This document shows positions 7,929 through 16,763 of a DNA stretch of 64,000 nucleotides, one piece after another. How positions within the stretch are numbered: position 1 is the stretch's first letter; each line of letters starts with the position of its first letter. The stretch is from assembly GCF_001905505.1 (NCBI RefSeq), contig NZ_LIPG01000005.1, positions 537,621 through 601,620 of the forward strand, read 5' to 3'. Under the pieces are notes generated by a model. The model had not been told where the DNA came from, ran no database searches, and saw only the letters and a list, made by a program, of their open reading frames with translations. The stretch is from Streptomyces sp. CB02058. Lineage in GTDB: Bacteria; Actinomycetota; Actinomycetes; Streptomycetales; Streptomycetaceae. Position numbers and translations under genes: made by a program.

Positions 7929-10900
7929 CGATCGACCCGCGCCTGCTCCGGTACGCCCGCGCCACCCGCTTCTTCCTGGCGGCCGTGGTCGCGCTCGGGC
8001 TGGTCGGTGCCGCTCTGGTCATCGCTCAGGCCATGCTCATCGCCGAGGTGGTGGTGGGCGGCTTCGAGCAGGGGCTGACCGCTTCCGGACTGCGCACCCC
8101 GCTGCTCCTGCTCGCCGCGGTCGCGCTGGGCCGGGCCTTCGTGGCCTGGCTGACGGAACTGGCCGCCCATCGGGCGAGTTCCGCCGTCAAGTCCGAGCTG
8201 CGCGGCCGGCTCATGGAGCGGGCCGCCGCGCTGGGTCCGGACTGGCTGAGCGGGCAGCGCACCGGGTCGCTCGTCGCGCTGGCAACCCGGGGGGTCGACG
8301 CACTCGACGACTACTTCTCCCGCTATCTCCCTCAGCTCGGCCTCGCGGTCGTCGTACCGGTGGCGGTTCTGGCCAGGATCGTCACCGAGGACTGGGTGTC
8401 GGCGGCGATCATCGTGGTGACCCTGCCGCTGATCCCGCTTTTCATGATCCTGATCGGATGGGCCACCCAGTCCCGGATGGACCGTCAGTGGCGGCTGCTC
8501 TCGCGGCTCTCCGGGCACTTTCTCGACGTGGTCGCGGGACTGCCGACCCTGAAGGTCTTCGGGCGGGCCAAGGCACAGGCCGAATCGATCCGCACGATCA
8601 CCTCGCAGTACCGCGCGGCCACGCTGAAGACGCTCCGGATCGCCTTCCTCTCGTCCTTCGCCCTCGAACTGCTTGCGACGCTCTCCGTGGCGCTGGTCGC
8701 GGTGACCATCGGGATGAGGCTCGTCCACGGAGAACTCGACCTCTACACGGGGCTGGTCGTTCTCATCCTGGCGCCGGAGGCCTACCTGCCCATCCGCCAG
8801 GTCGGCGCGCAGTACCACGCCGCCGCGGAAGGGCTCTCGGCCGCGGAGGAGATCTTCGCGGTACTGGAGACCGAGCCCGCCGCCGGTGGCACCGAGGACG
8901 TGCCGCGGTCGCTTCGTCTGGAGCTGGACGGAGTGACGGTCCGGCATCAGGGGCGTACGGAACCCTCGCTCGACGACGCGTCCCTCGTCGTCGAGCCGGG
9001 GGAGACCGTCGCCCTCGTCGGCCCCAGCGGGGCCGGCAAGTCGACGCTCCTGAGCGTGGTGCTGGGGTTCACGGTGCCCGACGAGGGCCGGGTGAGTATC
9101 GGCGGGACCCGTCTCGCCGACCTCTCCCCCGAGCGCTGGCGCGAGCAGATCGCGTGGGTGCCCCAGCGTCCGTATCTCTTCGCCGGGACGATCGCGGAGA
9201 ACGTACGGCTGGCTCGCCCGGACGCCGGCGACGAAGAGGTCATGGCGGCCCTGCGGGAGGCGGGGGCCCACGACTTCGTCGCGGCGTTGCCGGACGGAGT
9301 CCTGACGCCGCTGGGTGAGGACGGCGCCGGACTCTCCGCAGGCCAGCGTCAGCGGCTCGCACTGGCCCGGGCGTTCCTCGCCGACCGGCCGCTGCTGCTG
9401 CTCGACGAGCCGACGGCGAGCCTGGACGGCGAGACGGAGGCAGGCATCGTCGACGCGGTGCGGAGGCTGGCGGCGGGACGCACCGTGCTGCTGGTCGTGC
9501 ACCGGCCCGCGCTCCTCTCGGTGGCGGACCGGGTGGTGGAGATCGGGCCCCGGCCGCCGGTGAGCGCCTCCCCCGGAGCCTCGCCTGCTGCCCGGGTGCC
9601 CGCGCCGTCCGGCGTTTCACCGGCGGCGGACCGTTCCGACGCACGCGAGCTGATCGGCGCGGGGGAGCCCGGGCTGCTGAAGGACACCGCTCCGAGGGCC
9701 GGCGGCCGGGTGCTCGCGCGGGTCCGGGAGGCCGCGGGATCGCAGCACGGGAAGCTGGGCCTGGCGCTCTTGCTGGGCAGCCTCGCCGTCGGGTCGTCCG
9801 TCGGGCTCATGGCCGTGTCCGGATGGCTGATCTCGCGCGCGTCCGAGCAGCCGCCAGTGATGTATCTGATGGTCGCCGTCACCGCGACCAGGGCCTTCGG
9901 CATCGGCCGGGCCGTCTTCCGGTACGCCGAGCGTCTGGTGTCCCATGACGCGGTGCTCAGGATGCTCGCCGAGCTGAGGGTCTCCGTGTACCGGGGGCTG
10001 GAGCGCATCGCGCCCGCCGGACTCCGGACCACGCGACGAGGCGATCTGCTGTCCCGGCTGGTCTCCGACGTGGACGCCCTTCAGGACTACTGGCTGCGCT
10101 GGCTGCTGCCCGCCGGGACCGCGCTCGCGGTCGGGGCCGGGTCGGTGGCGTTCCTCGGCTGGCTGCTCCCCGGGGCGGGCGCGGTCCTGGCGGCCGGACT
10201 TCTGCTCGCCGGTGTGGGCGTGCCCTGGCTGAGCGGGGTCTGCGCCAAGCATGCCGAGCGCCGGCTGGCGCCCGCCCGGGCCGAGTTGTCCGTCCGGGTC
10301 GCCGATCTCCTCGGCGGGACGGCCGAGCTGACCGTCGCGGGCGCCCTGGGCGACCGCAAGGAGCAGGTGCGCGGTGCGGACACCGTCCTCACGCGGATCG
10401 CCTCGCGCGCGGCGACCGCGACCGCGCTCGGCGGCGGACTCTCCGCCCTGATCTGCGGGCTCACCGTGGTGGCCGCGGCGGTCGTCGCACTGCCCGCCGC
10501 GTTCGACGGACGGCTGGAAGGCGTGGAGCTCGCCGTCGTCGTCCTCACGCCGCTCGCCGCCTTCGAAGCGGTGACAGGACTGCCGCTCGCGGTGCAGTAC
10601 CGCCAGCGGGTCCGGCGCAGCGCGGAGCGGGTCTTCGAGGTGCTGGACGCCCCCGTGCCGGTCGAGGAACCGGCCGAGCCCGCCGAGGCACCCGCCTCGC
10701 CCTTCCCGCTCGACGTACGAGGACTGTCGGCCCGGTACGAGGGCGCGGAGCACGACGCCCTGCACTCCGTCGATCTGACCCTGCTCCCCGGCAAGCGGGT
10801 GGCGGTCGTGGGACCGTCCGGCTCGGGCAAGACCACGCTCGCACAGGTCCTGCTGCGATTCCTGGACGCCCGGGAGGGGACGTACCGCCTCGGTGGTGTC

Positions 10901-11485
10901 GAGGCCTCCGCCCTGGACGGGGACACGGTCCGGAGCTTCGTCGGGCTGTGCGCCCAGGACGCACACGTCTTCGACAGCTCCATCCGCGAGAACCTGCGGC
11001 TCGCCCGCACCGGTGCGACGGACGGTCAGCTCCGGGACGCTCTGGCCGGGGCCAGGCTGCTGGACTGGGCCGACTCGCTGCCGGACGGACTGGACACGCT
11101 GGTGGGCGAGCACGGCGCCCGGCTCTCGGGCGGACAGCGGCAGCGGCTGGCGCTGGCCCGTGCGCTCCTCGCCGACTTCCCCGTGCTCGTACTCGACGAG
11201 CCCGCGGAGCACCTCGACCTGGCGACGGCGGACGCGCTGACCACGGATCTGCTGGCCGCCACCGAGGGACGTACGACGGTGCTGATCACGCACCGGCTGG
11301 CCGGGCTCGACGCAGTGGACGAGGTCCTCGTGCTGGACGGCGGCCGAGTGGTCCAGCAAGGGCCCTACGCCGATCTGGCCGCGCAGGACGGGCCGTTGCG
11401 CCGGATGCTGGCCCGCGAGCAGGAGCCGGTCGGCACGGCGCCGGACCGGCGGGCGCGGGTGGAGGCGGTGCCCGTCCGCGCCTGA
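7922..11485 (+). CDS. cydCD: Fused CydD-CydC ABC exporter for cytochrome bd assembly
   Basis: CydDC exports glutathione/cysteine-type reductants and is needed to assemble cytochrome bd. Here both half-transporters are fused in 1187 residues, as usual in streptomycetes. The first half has six TM helices and an ATPase with Walker A GPSGAGKST at 367 and signature LSAGQ at 471. A Pro/Ala linker follows (about 540-590). The second half has Walker A GPSGSGKTT at 964 and signature LSGGQ at 1068, followed by LLADFPVLVLDEP. The GTG at 7922 has AGGGGAG upstream and lies inside parS. The gene is separated from cydB by a tandem-repeat array, so co-transcription with cydAB is likely but not certain. Confidence 0.95.
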   Translation: MKPIDPRLLRYARATRFFLAAVVALGLVGAALVIAQAMLIAEVVVGGFEQGLTASGLRTPLLLLAAVALGRAFVAWLTELAAHRASSAVKSELRGRLMERAAALGPDWLSGQRTGSLVALATRGVDALDDYFSRYLPQLGLAVVVPVAVLARIVTEDWVSAAIIVVTLPLIPLFMILIGWATQSRMDRQWRLLSRLSGHFLDVVAGLPTLKVFGRAKAQAESIRTITSQYRAATLKTLRIAFLSSFALELLATLSVALVAVTIGMRLVHGELDLYTGLVVLILAPEAYLPIRQVGAQYHAAAEGLSAAEEIFAVLETEPAAGGTEDVPRSLRLELDGVTVRHQGRTEPSLDDASLVVEPGETVALVGPSGAGKSTLLSVVLGFTVPDEGRVSIGGTRLADLSPERWREQIAWVPQRPYLFAGTIAENVRLARPDAGDEEVMAALREAGAHDFVAALPDGVLTPLGEDGAGLSAGQRQRLALARAFLADRPLLLLDEPTASLDGETEAGIVDAVRRLAAGRTVLLVVHRPALLSVADRVVEIGPRPPVSASPGASPAARVPAPSGVSPAADRSDARELIGAGEPGLLKDTAPRAGGRVLARVREAAGSQHGKLGLALLLGSLAVGSSVGLMAVSGWLISRASEQPPVMYLMVAVTATRAFGIGRAVFRYAERLVSHDAVLRMLAELRVSVYRGLERIAPAGLRTTRRGDLLSRLVSDVDALQDYWLRWLLPAGTALAVGAGSVAFLGWLLPGAGAVLAAGLLLAGVGVPWLSGVCAKHAERRLAPARAELSVRVADLLGGTAELTVAGALGDRKEQVRGADTVLTRIASRAATATALGGGLSALICGLTVVAAAVVALPAAFDGRLEGVELAVVVLTPLAAFEAVTGLPLAVQYRQRVRRSAERVFEVLDAPVPVEEPAEPAEAPASPFPLDVRGLSARYEGAEHDALHSVDLTLLPGKRVAVVGPSGSGKTTLAQVLLRFLDAREGTYRLGGVEASALDGDTVRSFVGLCAQDAHVFDSSIRENLRLARTGATDGQLRDALAGARLLDWADSLPDGLDTLVGEHGARLSGGQRQRLALARALLADFPVLVLDEPAEHLDLATADALTTDLLAATEGRTTVLITHRLAGLDAVDEVLVLDGGRVVQQGPYADLAAQDGPLRRMLAREQEPVGTAPDRRARVEAVPVRA

Positions 11486-11546
11486 GGACAGCGGGCGGAC
11501 GGTGTTCCGACTTTCCGGACCATTCATCGCTTATTAGGCTCGGGTC

Positions 11547-13253
11547 ATGCCGGAGCAGGAGCCGCAGGACTCGCCCGAAGCAGCACGGCCGCCCGCCGCG
11601 AGCCTGCGGGGGCTCTCCCCCGCGCTGACCGCCCGTGTCCCCGCGCTGCTGGAGGCCACCAAGTCCGTCGGCACAGGGCTCGATCTCCACTCCACCCTGG
11701 AGCGCATCTGCGAGACGGCGGCCGAGCTCGCCCGTGCTCGCTACGCGGCGATCGGAGTCGTCGACAAGCCCGGTGAGAGCCTCCGCGACTTCGTTACTCA
11801 TGGCGTTCCCGAAGGGACCGCCGAGGCCGTCGGCCGCCCGCCCGACGGACACACCGGGCTGCTGGGCGCCCTGATCGAGGAGGGCGTCTCCATCCGGCTG
11901 GAGGATCTGGAGGCCGACCCGCGCTTCTCCGGTTTCCCGCCCGGCCATCCGAGGATGCGGACCTTCCTCGGCGTTCCCATCCGGGTCCAGGGCAAGATCT
12001 TCGGCAATCTCTATGTGATGGAGAAGCAGGGCGGCGAGGCGTTCGGCGACGCCGAAACGCAGTTGCTGCGGGTGCTCGCCACGGAGGCGGGGATCGCCAT
12101 CGGCCACGCGCGGACGTACGAGGCCGCCAGGCAGCGCGAGCGGTGGATCAACGGCTCGGTCGCCGTCACCACCGCTCTCCTCTCGGGTGGGGACGCGGAC
12201 GAGGCACTGGCCGTCGTCGCGGAGCAGGCGATGCGCCTCGCCGACGCCGAGGCGGGAATCGTGCTGCTGCCCGCCGAGGAAGGGGGCCTGGAGATCGTCG
12301 CCGTCGCGGGCGACAAGCCGTCCGCGTCCCTCGGGGTGATCATTCCGCCGCAGAGCCCCGTGGTTGCCGCGCTCCTCAGGGGCGAGGAGGTCGTCCTCGA
12401 CGACCCGGCCACCGACCCCCGGATGATCACCAGGCTGGCCAATCGGTTCGGCCCGCACATTCTGCTCCCCCTGCGCAGCGGTGGCCGGGTGCTCGGGGCG
12501 CTCGCCATTCCGCGGCGTCGGGGAGGACGGTCGTTCACCCGGACGGAGCGGCTCCTGGCCACCCACTTCGCGGCGCAGGCGGCGCTCGCGCTGAAGATGG
12601 CCGAGGCCCAGCGGGACCGGGAGCGACTCGCCGTCTACGAGGACCGGGACCGGATCGCCCGAGACCTCCATGACCTCGTCATCCAGCGCCTGTTCGCCAC
12701 CGGGATCATGCTGGAGGGGGCGCAGCGGCGCTCGCCCGTACCCGAGGTCCGGGAGGGCGTCGGACGGGCCGTCGACGAACTGGACGTGACCATCCAGGAG
12801 ATCCGCACCGCCATCTTCGCGCTGCAGCAGGAGCCCGCGGAGGCGCCGGCCGGGTTCAGGACGCGGGTACTGCGGGAGATCAACATGGCGGCCGTGCCCC
12901 TGGGGTTCATGCCATCGCACCGATTCCTCGGTCCCATCGACTCGCTCGTGGGCGAGCTCGCGGGCAAGAATCTCATCGCGGCCCTGCGGGAGGCGCTGTC
13001 CAACACCTTCCGGCACGCGCAGGCCTCACGCGTCGACGTGGGGGTGGACGCCACCGCCGTGATGCCGGACGGGCGGGAGGCGGTACGGCTCACGGTCGCG
13101 GACGACGGGGTGGGCATCCCGGAAGGGGGGCGGCGCAGCGGTCTGCGGAACCTCGCCAGGCGCGCGGAATCCCTGGGCGGATCGAGCTGGTTCGGGCCGG
13201 GGACGGGGGAGGACGGCGGCGGTACGACGGTGACTTGGCAGGTCCCGCTCTGA
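11547..13253 (+). CDS. GAF-GAF sensor histidine kinase, DosS/DevS-like
   Basis: This soluble kinase of 568 residues has two GAF domains (about 43-195 and 215-355), a HisKA_3 dimerisation helix with phospho-acceptor H375 in RIARDLHDLVIQRLF, and a C-terminal HATPase (about 470-568, DDGVGIPEGG). The first GAF contains GFPPGHPRMRTFLGVPI. This matches the segment of mycobacterial DosS/DosT that carries the proximal haem histidine, so H134 is the candidate ligand here. DosS-type kinases sense O2, NO, CO or redox. No response regulator is adjacent, making it an orphan kinase. Its place 61 bp after cydCD suggests a sensor of conditions that call for cytochrome bd. Haem binding is inferred from motif similarity only. 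Confidence 0.88.
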   Translation: MPEQEPQDSPEAARPPAASLRGLSPALTARVPALLEATKSVGTGLDLHSTLERICETAAELARARYAAIGVVDKPGESLRDFVTHGVPEGTAEAVGRPPDGHTGLLGALIEEGVSIRLEDLEADPRFSGFPPGHPRMRTFLGVPIRVQGKIFGNLYVMEKQGGEAFGDAETQLLRVLATEAGIAIGHARTYEAARQRERWINGSVAVTTALLSGGDADEALAVVAEQAMRLADAEAGIVLLPAEEGGLEIVAVAGDKPSASLGVIIPPQSPVVAALLRGEEVVLDDPATDPRMITRLANRFGPHILLPLRSGGRVLGALAIPRRRGGRSFTRTERLLATHFAAQAALALKMAEAQRDRERLAVYEDRDRIARDLHDLVIQRLFATGIMLEGAQRRSPVPEVREGVGRAVDELDVTIQEIRTAIFALQQEPAEAPAGFRTRVLREINMAAVPLGFMPSHRFLGPIDSLVGELAGKNLIAALREALSNTFRHAQASRVDVGVDATAVMPDGREAVRLTVADDGVGIPEGGRRSGLRNLARRAESLGGSSWFGPGTGEDGGGTTVTWQVPL

Positions 13254-13344
13254 CCGCGCGGGGAGTCTGCCGTGTGTCGGGGAGCGCTGCCGTGCGTGTC
13301 CCTGGGCCGTCGGCCTCGGCATGTGACCTCAGCCGCCCGTGGCC

Positions 13345-14187
13345 TCAGCGCGCGGTCAGGATCCGTTCGATGACAACCGCGACGCCGTCCTCGTTGTTCG
13401 TGAGCGTCACCCCGGACGCGGCGGCGCGGGCGGCCGGATGCGCGTTGCCCATGGCGAAGGAGGCGCCCGCCCAGCTCAGCATCTCCACGTCGTTGGGCAT
13501 GTCCCCGAACGCCACGACCTCGTCCGCGGAGATGCCGCGCTCCGCGCAGCACGCGGCGAGCGTGCGGGCCTTGGAGACTCCGAGGCCGCTGATCTCCAGG
13601 AGCGCGGTGGGGCTGGACCGGGTGAAGGACGCGCGGTCCCCGGCGCTCTCGCGGGCCAGCGTGAGGAAGGCGTCCGGAGCCAGTTCGGGGTGGTGGGCGA
13701 GGACCTTCAGGACCGGGGCAGCGGTGCCGGGGACCTCCTCGTACAGCAGCTTTTCGGCCAAGGCGACCGTTGCACCCGGGTCCATGTGGAACGGGGGGTA
13801 GGCCGGCTCGTAGTGGATGCCGGTGGCCAGCTCGACGGCGAACGACACACCGGGGGCGGCCTCCCGCAGGACGCCCACGACGTCCAGGGCGACGTCGCGG
13901 TCCAGCGGGTCGACCTTGATGAGCCGACCGTCGTGGAGGTCGGCGACCGCAGCCCCGTTCGCACAGATCGCCATGCCGTGGCCCTGGACGTGGGCACTGA
14001 CGACGTCCATCCAGCGGGCCGGCCTGCCGGTGACGAAGAAGACCTCGATCCCCGCCTCCTCGGCTGCCGCGAGGGCGGCGGTCGTACGGTCCGACAGGGT
14101 CTTGTCGTCGCGCAGCAGGGTGCCGTCCAGATCGGTGGCGATCAGACGTGTCACGGCAGGCAGAGGCGAGTCGGAAGCTGAGGTCAC
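13345..14187 (-). CDS. HAD-superfamily (Cof-type, IIB) phosphatase
   Basis: This is a 280-residue Cof-like HAD hydrolase. Motif I is DLDGTLL with nucleophile D19 and acid D21, motif II is VTGRP, and motif IV is GDMPNDVEML. A large C2B cap lies between them. Family members dephosphorylate sugar phosphates, FMN or PLP-like compounds; the substrate cannot be called. The GTG at 14187 has GGGAGA 8 nt upstream, and residues further upstream are not supported. It converges on the histidine-kinase gene with about 90 bp between the stops. A second Cof-type gene lies at 23894-24709. Confidence 0.88.
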   Translation of the reverse strand: MTSASDSPLPAVTRLIATDLDGTLLRDDKTLSDRTTAALAAAEEAGIEVFFVTGRPARWMDVVSAHVQGHGMAICANGAAVADLHDGRLIKVDPLDRDVALDVVGVLREAAPGVSFAVELATGIHYEPAYPPFHMDPGATVALAEKLLYEEVPGTAAPVLKVLAHHPELAPDAFLTLARESAGDRASFTRSSPTALLEISGLGVSKARTLAACCAERGISADEVVAFGDMPNDVEMLSWAGASFAMGNAHPAARAAASGVTLTNNEDGVAVVIERILTAR

Positions 14188-14412
14188 CCGCCCATTCTCC
14201 CGTACGGAGTCGCACGGGCGTGCAGAGGGTCGCACATCTGAGAACCCGAGCCTCTGAACTGCGGAACATGACTCAGGCATATGCCGAGGGCGCGCGAAGG
14301 CGTGCTTACCGGGGCAGAAGCGGCCGACGGCCCCTGCCGAGGCGGCCGGCCGCCCGGGCCGGGACGGTCGTCGCCCTGCCCGGACAGCCGCCCATGAGGC
14401 GGACCGGAGGGG

Positions 14413-15324
14413 TCAGCCGAGCTGGGACGTGCCCTCGGTGGCGATCCGCTCGAACAGCTCGGTGTCCGCCGCGAAGTCGGAGTCGGGCACCGGCCAGTGC
14501 ACGACGATCTCGGTGAAGCCGAGCTCGAAGTGCCTGCCCGCGAAGTCGACGAACGCCTCGAAGGACTGGAGCGGACGGTCCGGGGTGAAACCGGTGAGCA
14601 GGATCTTGTCCAGCTCCGCGACGTCCCGTCCGGTCTCCTCACAGGCCGCGCCGAGCCGGCTGATCTGGTCCCGGATGGCGGCCACGGACTGCTCCGGGGT
14701 ACCGGCCTCGAAGAGCTTCGGGTCGCCCGTGGTAACCCACGCCTGGCCGTGCCGAGCGGCGAGTTTCAGCCCGCGCGGCCCGGTGGCGGCGATCGCGAAG
14801 GGCAGCCGGGGCCGCTGCACACAACCGGGAATGTTCCGGGCCTCGTTCGCGGCGTAGAACGTGCCCTCTTGTGTCACCGAAGGCTCCCGGAGCAGCCGGT
14901 CGAGCATCGGGACGAACTCGTCGAAGTGGTCGGCGCGTTCCCGCGGAGTCCACGGCTCCTCACCGACCGGGCGCAGCGTCGTGGCGTCGAAACCGTTGCC
15001 GCCGGCGCCGATCCCGAGGGTGATCCGGCCGTCGGACACGTCGTCCAGCGTGATGAGGTCCTTGGCGAGCGTCACCGGGTGCCGGAAGTTGGGCGAGGTC
15101 ACGAGGGTGCCCAGGCGGAGCCGCTCGGTGGCCGCGGCGGCGGCCGTCAGGGTCGGGACCGCCCCGAACCACGGGCGGTCACGGAAGGTCCGCCACGCCA
15201 GGTGGTCATAGGTGTACGCGGCGTGGAAGCCCAGCTCCTCGGCGCGCGCCCAGCGGGCTCGGCCGCCGTCGTTCCAGCGGTGGATGGGCAGAATCACGGT
15301 GCTCAGTCGGCGGGAGGAGGTCAT
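14413..15324 (-). CDS. Luciferase-like (LLM class) F420-dependent oxidoreductase
   Basis: This is a 303-residue TIM-barrel protein of the luciferase-like monooxygenase superfamily. It has the family pattern RLRLGTLVTSPNFRHPVTLAKD, DVSDGRITLGIGAGG and FAIAATGPRGL. In actinobacteria most such enzymes use coenzyme F420 for hydride transfer, but flavin use cannot be excluded. The ATG at 15324 starts the conserved part (MTSSRRLSTVILPIH); codons upstream are low-complexity and unsupported. No pathway partner is adjacent, so the substrate is unknown. Confidence 0.85.
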   Translation of the reverse strand: MTSSRRLSTVILPIHRWNDGGRARWARAEELGFHAAYTYDHLAWRTFRDRPWFGAVPTLTAAAAATERLRLGTLVTSPNFRHPVTLAKDLITLDDVSDGRITLGIGAGGNGFDATTLRPVGEEPWTPRERADHFDEFVPMLDRLLREPSVTQEGTFYAANEARNIPGCVQRPRLPFAIAATGPRGLKLAARHGQAWVTTGDPKLFEAGTPEQSVAAIRDQISRLGAACEETGRDVAELDKILLTGFTPDRPLQSFEAFVDFAGRHFELGFTEIVVHWPVPDSDFAADTELFERIATEGTSQLG

Positions 15325-15522
15325 GGCGACGACTCTACGGTGAGGGCCGAAAGGACTCGTGGGGCGCCAGGGGTGTCGGGTCCGGGGAGGAACGCTGCCC
15401 GGGACGGGTGGCAGTGGTTGCCGGGGCGGGAGGCCGGGGCGACGCTGGAGAGGAACCGTGCCGGACCTGCCCGCGCGTGTGTGCACGGCGCCGGTGGTGG
15501 TTCACGGGAAGGAACGGTCGCC

Positions 15523-15813
15523 ATGAGGATGATGCTCACCGCGCAGATGGACACCGAGACGGCGAACCAGGCCGTGTCCGACGGAACCATGCCGAAGGTC
15601 ATCGAGGAGGTCGTCGAGCATCTCAAGCCCGAGGCGTCGTACTTCACCGTCCAGAACGGTCGGCGGACCTGTCTGATGGTGTTCGACATGCAGGACTCCG
15701 CCCAGATGCCTCCGCTGCTGGAGCCCTTGTTCCATGTGAACTCCAAGATCAGCCTGCAGCCGGTGATGAACCTCGAAGACCTGAGGACCGGCCTCGGCGG
15801 CATGAAGCGCTGA
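15523..15813 (+). CDS. Conserved small protein, possible dimeric alpha-beta barrel
   Basis: This 96-residue protein starts at the ATG at 15523 (MRMMLTAQMDTETANQAV), with GGAAGGA about 9 nt upstream. The text MLTAQMDTETANQAVSDG, then YFTVQNGRRTCLMVFDM and a C-terminal LEPLFHVNSKISLQPVMN suggests two beta-alpha-beta units, as in ferredoxin-like or stress-responsive small barrels. There are no signal peptide, metal motif or TM segment. It faces kptA tail to tail. Function is unknown; the short length, good RBS and strong codon bias make it likely real. Confidence 0.75.
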   Translation: MRMMLTAQMDTETANQAVSDGTMPKVIEEVVEHLKPEASYFTVQNGRRTCLMVFDMQDSAQMPPLLEPLFHVNSKISLQPVMNLEDLRTGLGGMKR

Positions 15814-15870
15814 TGCCCCACAGGATCGTTCGGAGCAGGACGGCCGGAGCGGCCGGAGCGGCCAGGCGCG

Positions 15871-16410
15871 TCAGGGCAGGCGCAGGAAGGCCGGGGGCAC
15901 GGTGTCGGTGAGCCACACCCCGTTGGCGCTCACATGGAAGAGATGGCCCGCCCTGTGCATGGCCTCGGCTTCCACGGTGAGGACGACCGGTACGCCCCGC
16001 CGGGCGCCGACACGGGTCGCGGTCGCGCGGTCGGGCGAGAGGTGGACGTGGTGACGGTCCATGGGCCGCAGCCCTTCGGCGCGGATGGTCTCGAGCGCCC
16101 GGGCCACGGTGCCGTGGTAGAGGTACGGCGGCGGCAAGGCCGCAGGCAGGCCGAGGTCCACGGTGACGGAGTGGCCCTGGCTCGCGCGGATGCGGCCGCC
16201 CTCGACGGCGAAGCGTTTCTTGTCGTTGGCGGCGACGACGTGGTCGAGTTCCTCCGGGGTGATGGTGAAGCCGTTCCGGGCGCAGGCCCGCAGCAGCTCG
16301 TCCACGTCCACCCAGCCTTGGGGATCGAGCGTGATCCCGAGCCGGTCCGGCTGATGCCGCAGATGCTTCGACAGGTATTTGGACACCTTGACGGTGCGTC
16401 TTTCGTCCAT
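15871..16410 (-). CDS. kptA: RNA 2'-phosphotransferase (Tpt1/KptA)
   Basis: KptA transfers the 2'-phosphate of a spliced-type RNA junction to NAD+, giving ADP-ribose 1'',2''-cyclic phosphate. All family landmarks are present in 179 residues: SKYLSKHLRHQP at the N-terminus, RASQGHS, LYHGT and HVHLSPD. Bacteria have no known tRNA splicing that leaves this phosphate, so the physiological substrate is open; RNA end-modification or NAD-dependent capping have been proposed for the family. The upstream intergenic region carries DnaA boxes at 16492-16545. Confidence 0.92.
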   Translation of the reverse strand: MDERRTVKVSKYLSKHLRHQPDRLGITLDPQGWVDVDELLRACARNGFTITPEELDHVVAANDKKRFAVEGGRIRASQGHSVTVDLGLPAALPPPYLYHGTVARALETIRAEGLRPMDRHHVHLSPDRATATRVGARRGVPVVLTVEAEAMHRAGHLFHVSANGVWLTDTVPPAFLRLP

Positions 16411-16491
16411 CCCGTCAGAGTCCCGCGCCGCGCCTCCCGGCGCACCCGGATTTCACTCCACGTTCTCGGCATTCATGTGCGCTCCGAGGTT

Positions 16492-16545
16492 TGATCCACA
16501 GCCAACTCACTTTATCCACAGGTCTTTTGACGTTTCTGTGGACAA
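16492..16545. promoter_or_regulatory. DnaA-box cluster (three boxes)
   Basis: TGATCCACA (16492-16500), TTATCCACA (16512-16520) and, on the minus strand, TTGTCCACA (16537-16545) lie within 54 bp. The second and third match preferred DnaA-box consensus forms exactly. This is not oriC, since dnaA/dnaN are absent, so a DnaA-titration or transcription-control role is more likely. Confidence 0.8.
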
Positions 16546-16614
16546 GTGCTGTGCAGTTTAAGTCATTTGGCTAACTTTGCTATCTTCAGGGCGATATGGG
16601 GGAATTGTGACGAC

Positions 16615-16707
16615 ATGATCCGCTCAATGCCCCTGTGCGGCACGCCAGATCGCCAAGTCGACGGTATCTGTACGGGAGTTGACGGACAGCCCGAACAGAG
16701 CGGTTGA
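16615..16707 (+). CDS. Possible 30-residue peptide or gene remnant
   Basis: The frame begins ATG at 16615 and gives MIRSMPLCGTPDRQ followed by 16 more residues to a TGA. It is preceded by GGGGGAA at a workable spacing and by a promoter-like AT-rich stretch. No homologue or motif is recognised. It could be a true small protein, the leader of an untranslated RNA, or what remains of a decayed regulator gene. Confidence 0.25.
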   Translation: MIRSMPLCGTPDRQVDGICTGVDGQPEQSG

Positions 16708-16763
16708 AGCGCGCTCCTCCCGAGGCGTGTTGCAGCCCTGCACCACCGAACAGCCGCCTCACA

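Larger units (their letters stand above)
16411..16763. other. Intergenic region with DnaA boxes and an AT-rich promoter-like island
   Basis: The 353 bp contain three DnaA-box-like 9-mers (16492-16545). An AT-rich stretch follows, with a sigma-70-like pair TTTAAG (16557) and TATCTT (16581) 18 bp apart and a near-direct repeat GGCTAACTT/TGCTATCTT. GGGGGAA then precedes an ATG at 16615 that opens only a 30-codon frame ending at 16707. The rest up to the end of the dehydrogenase-fusion gene shows nothing recognisable. Confidence 0.6.

Noticed and set aside
14268..14516. Short plus-strand frame after the HAD gene
   Set aside because: Arg-rich translation overlapping the end of the LLM gene with no RBS or conservation that I can recognise.
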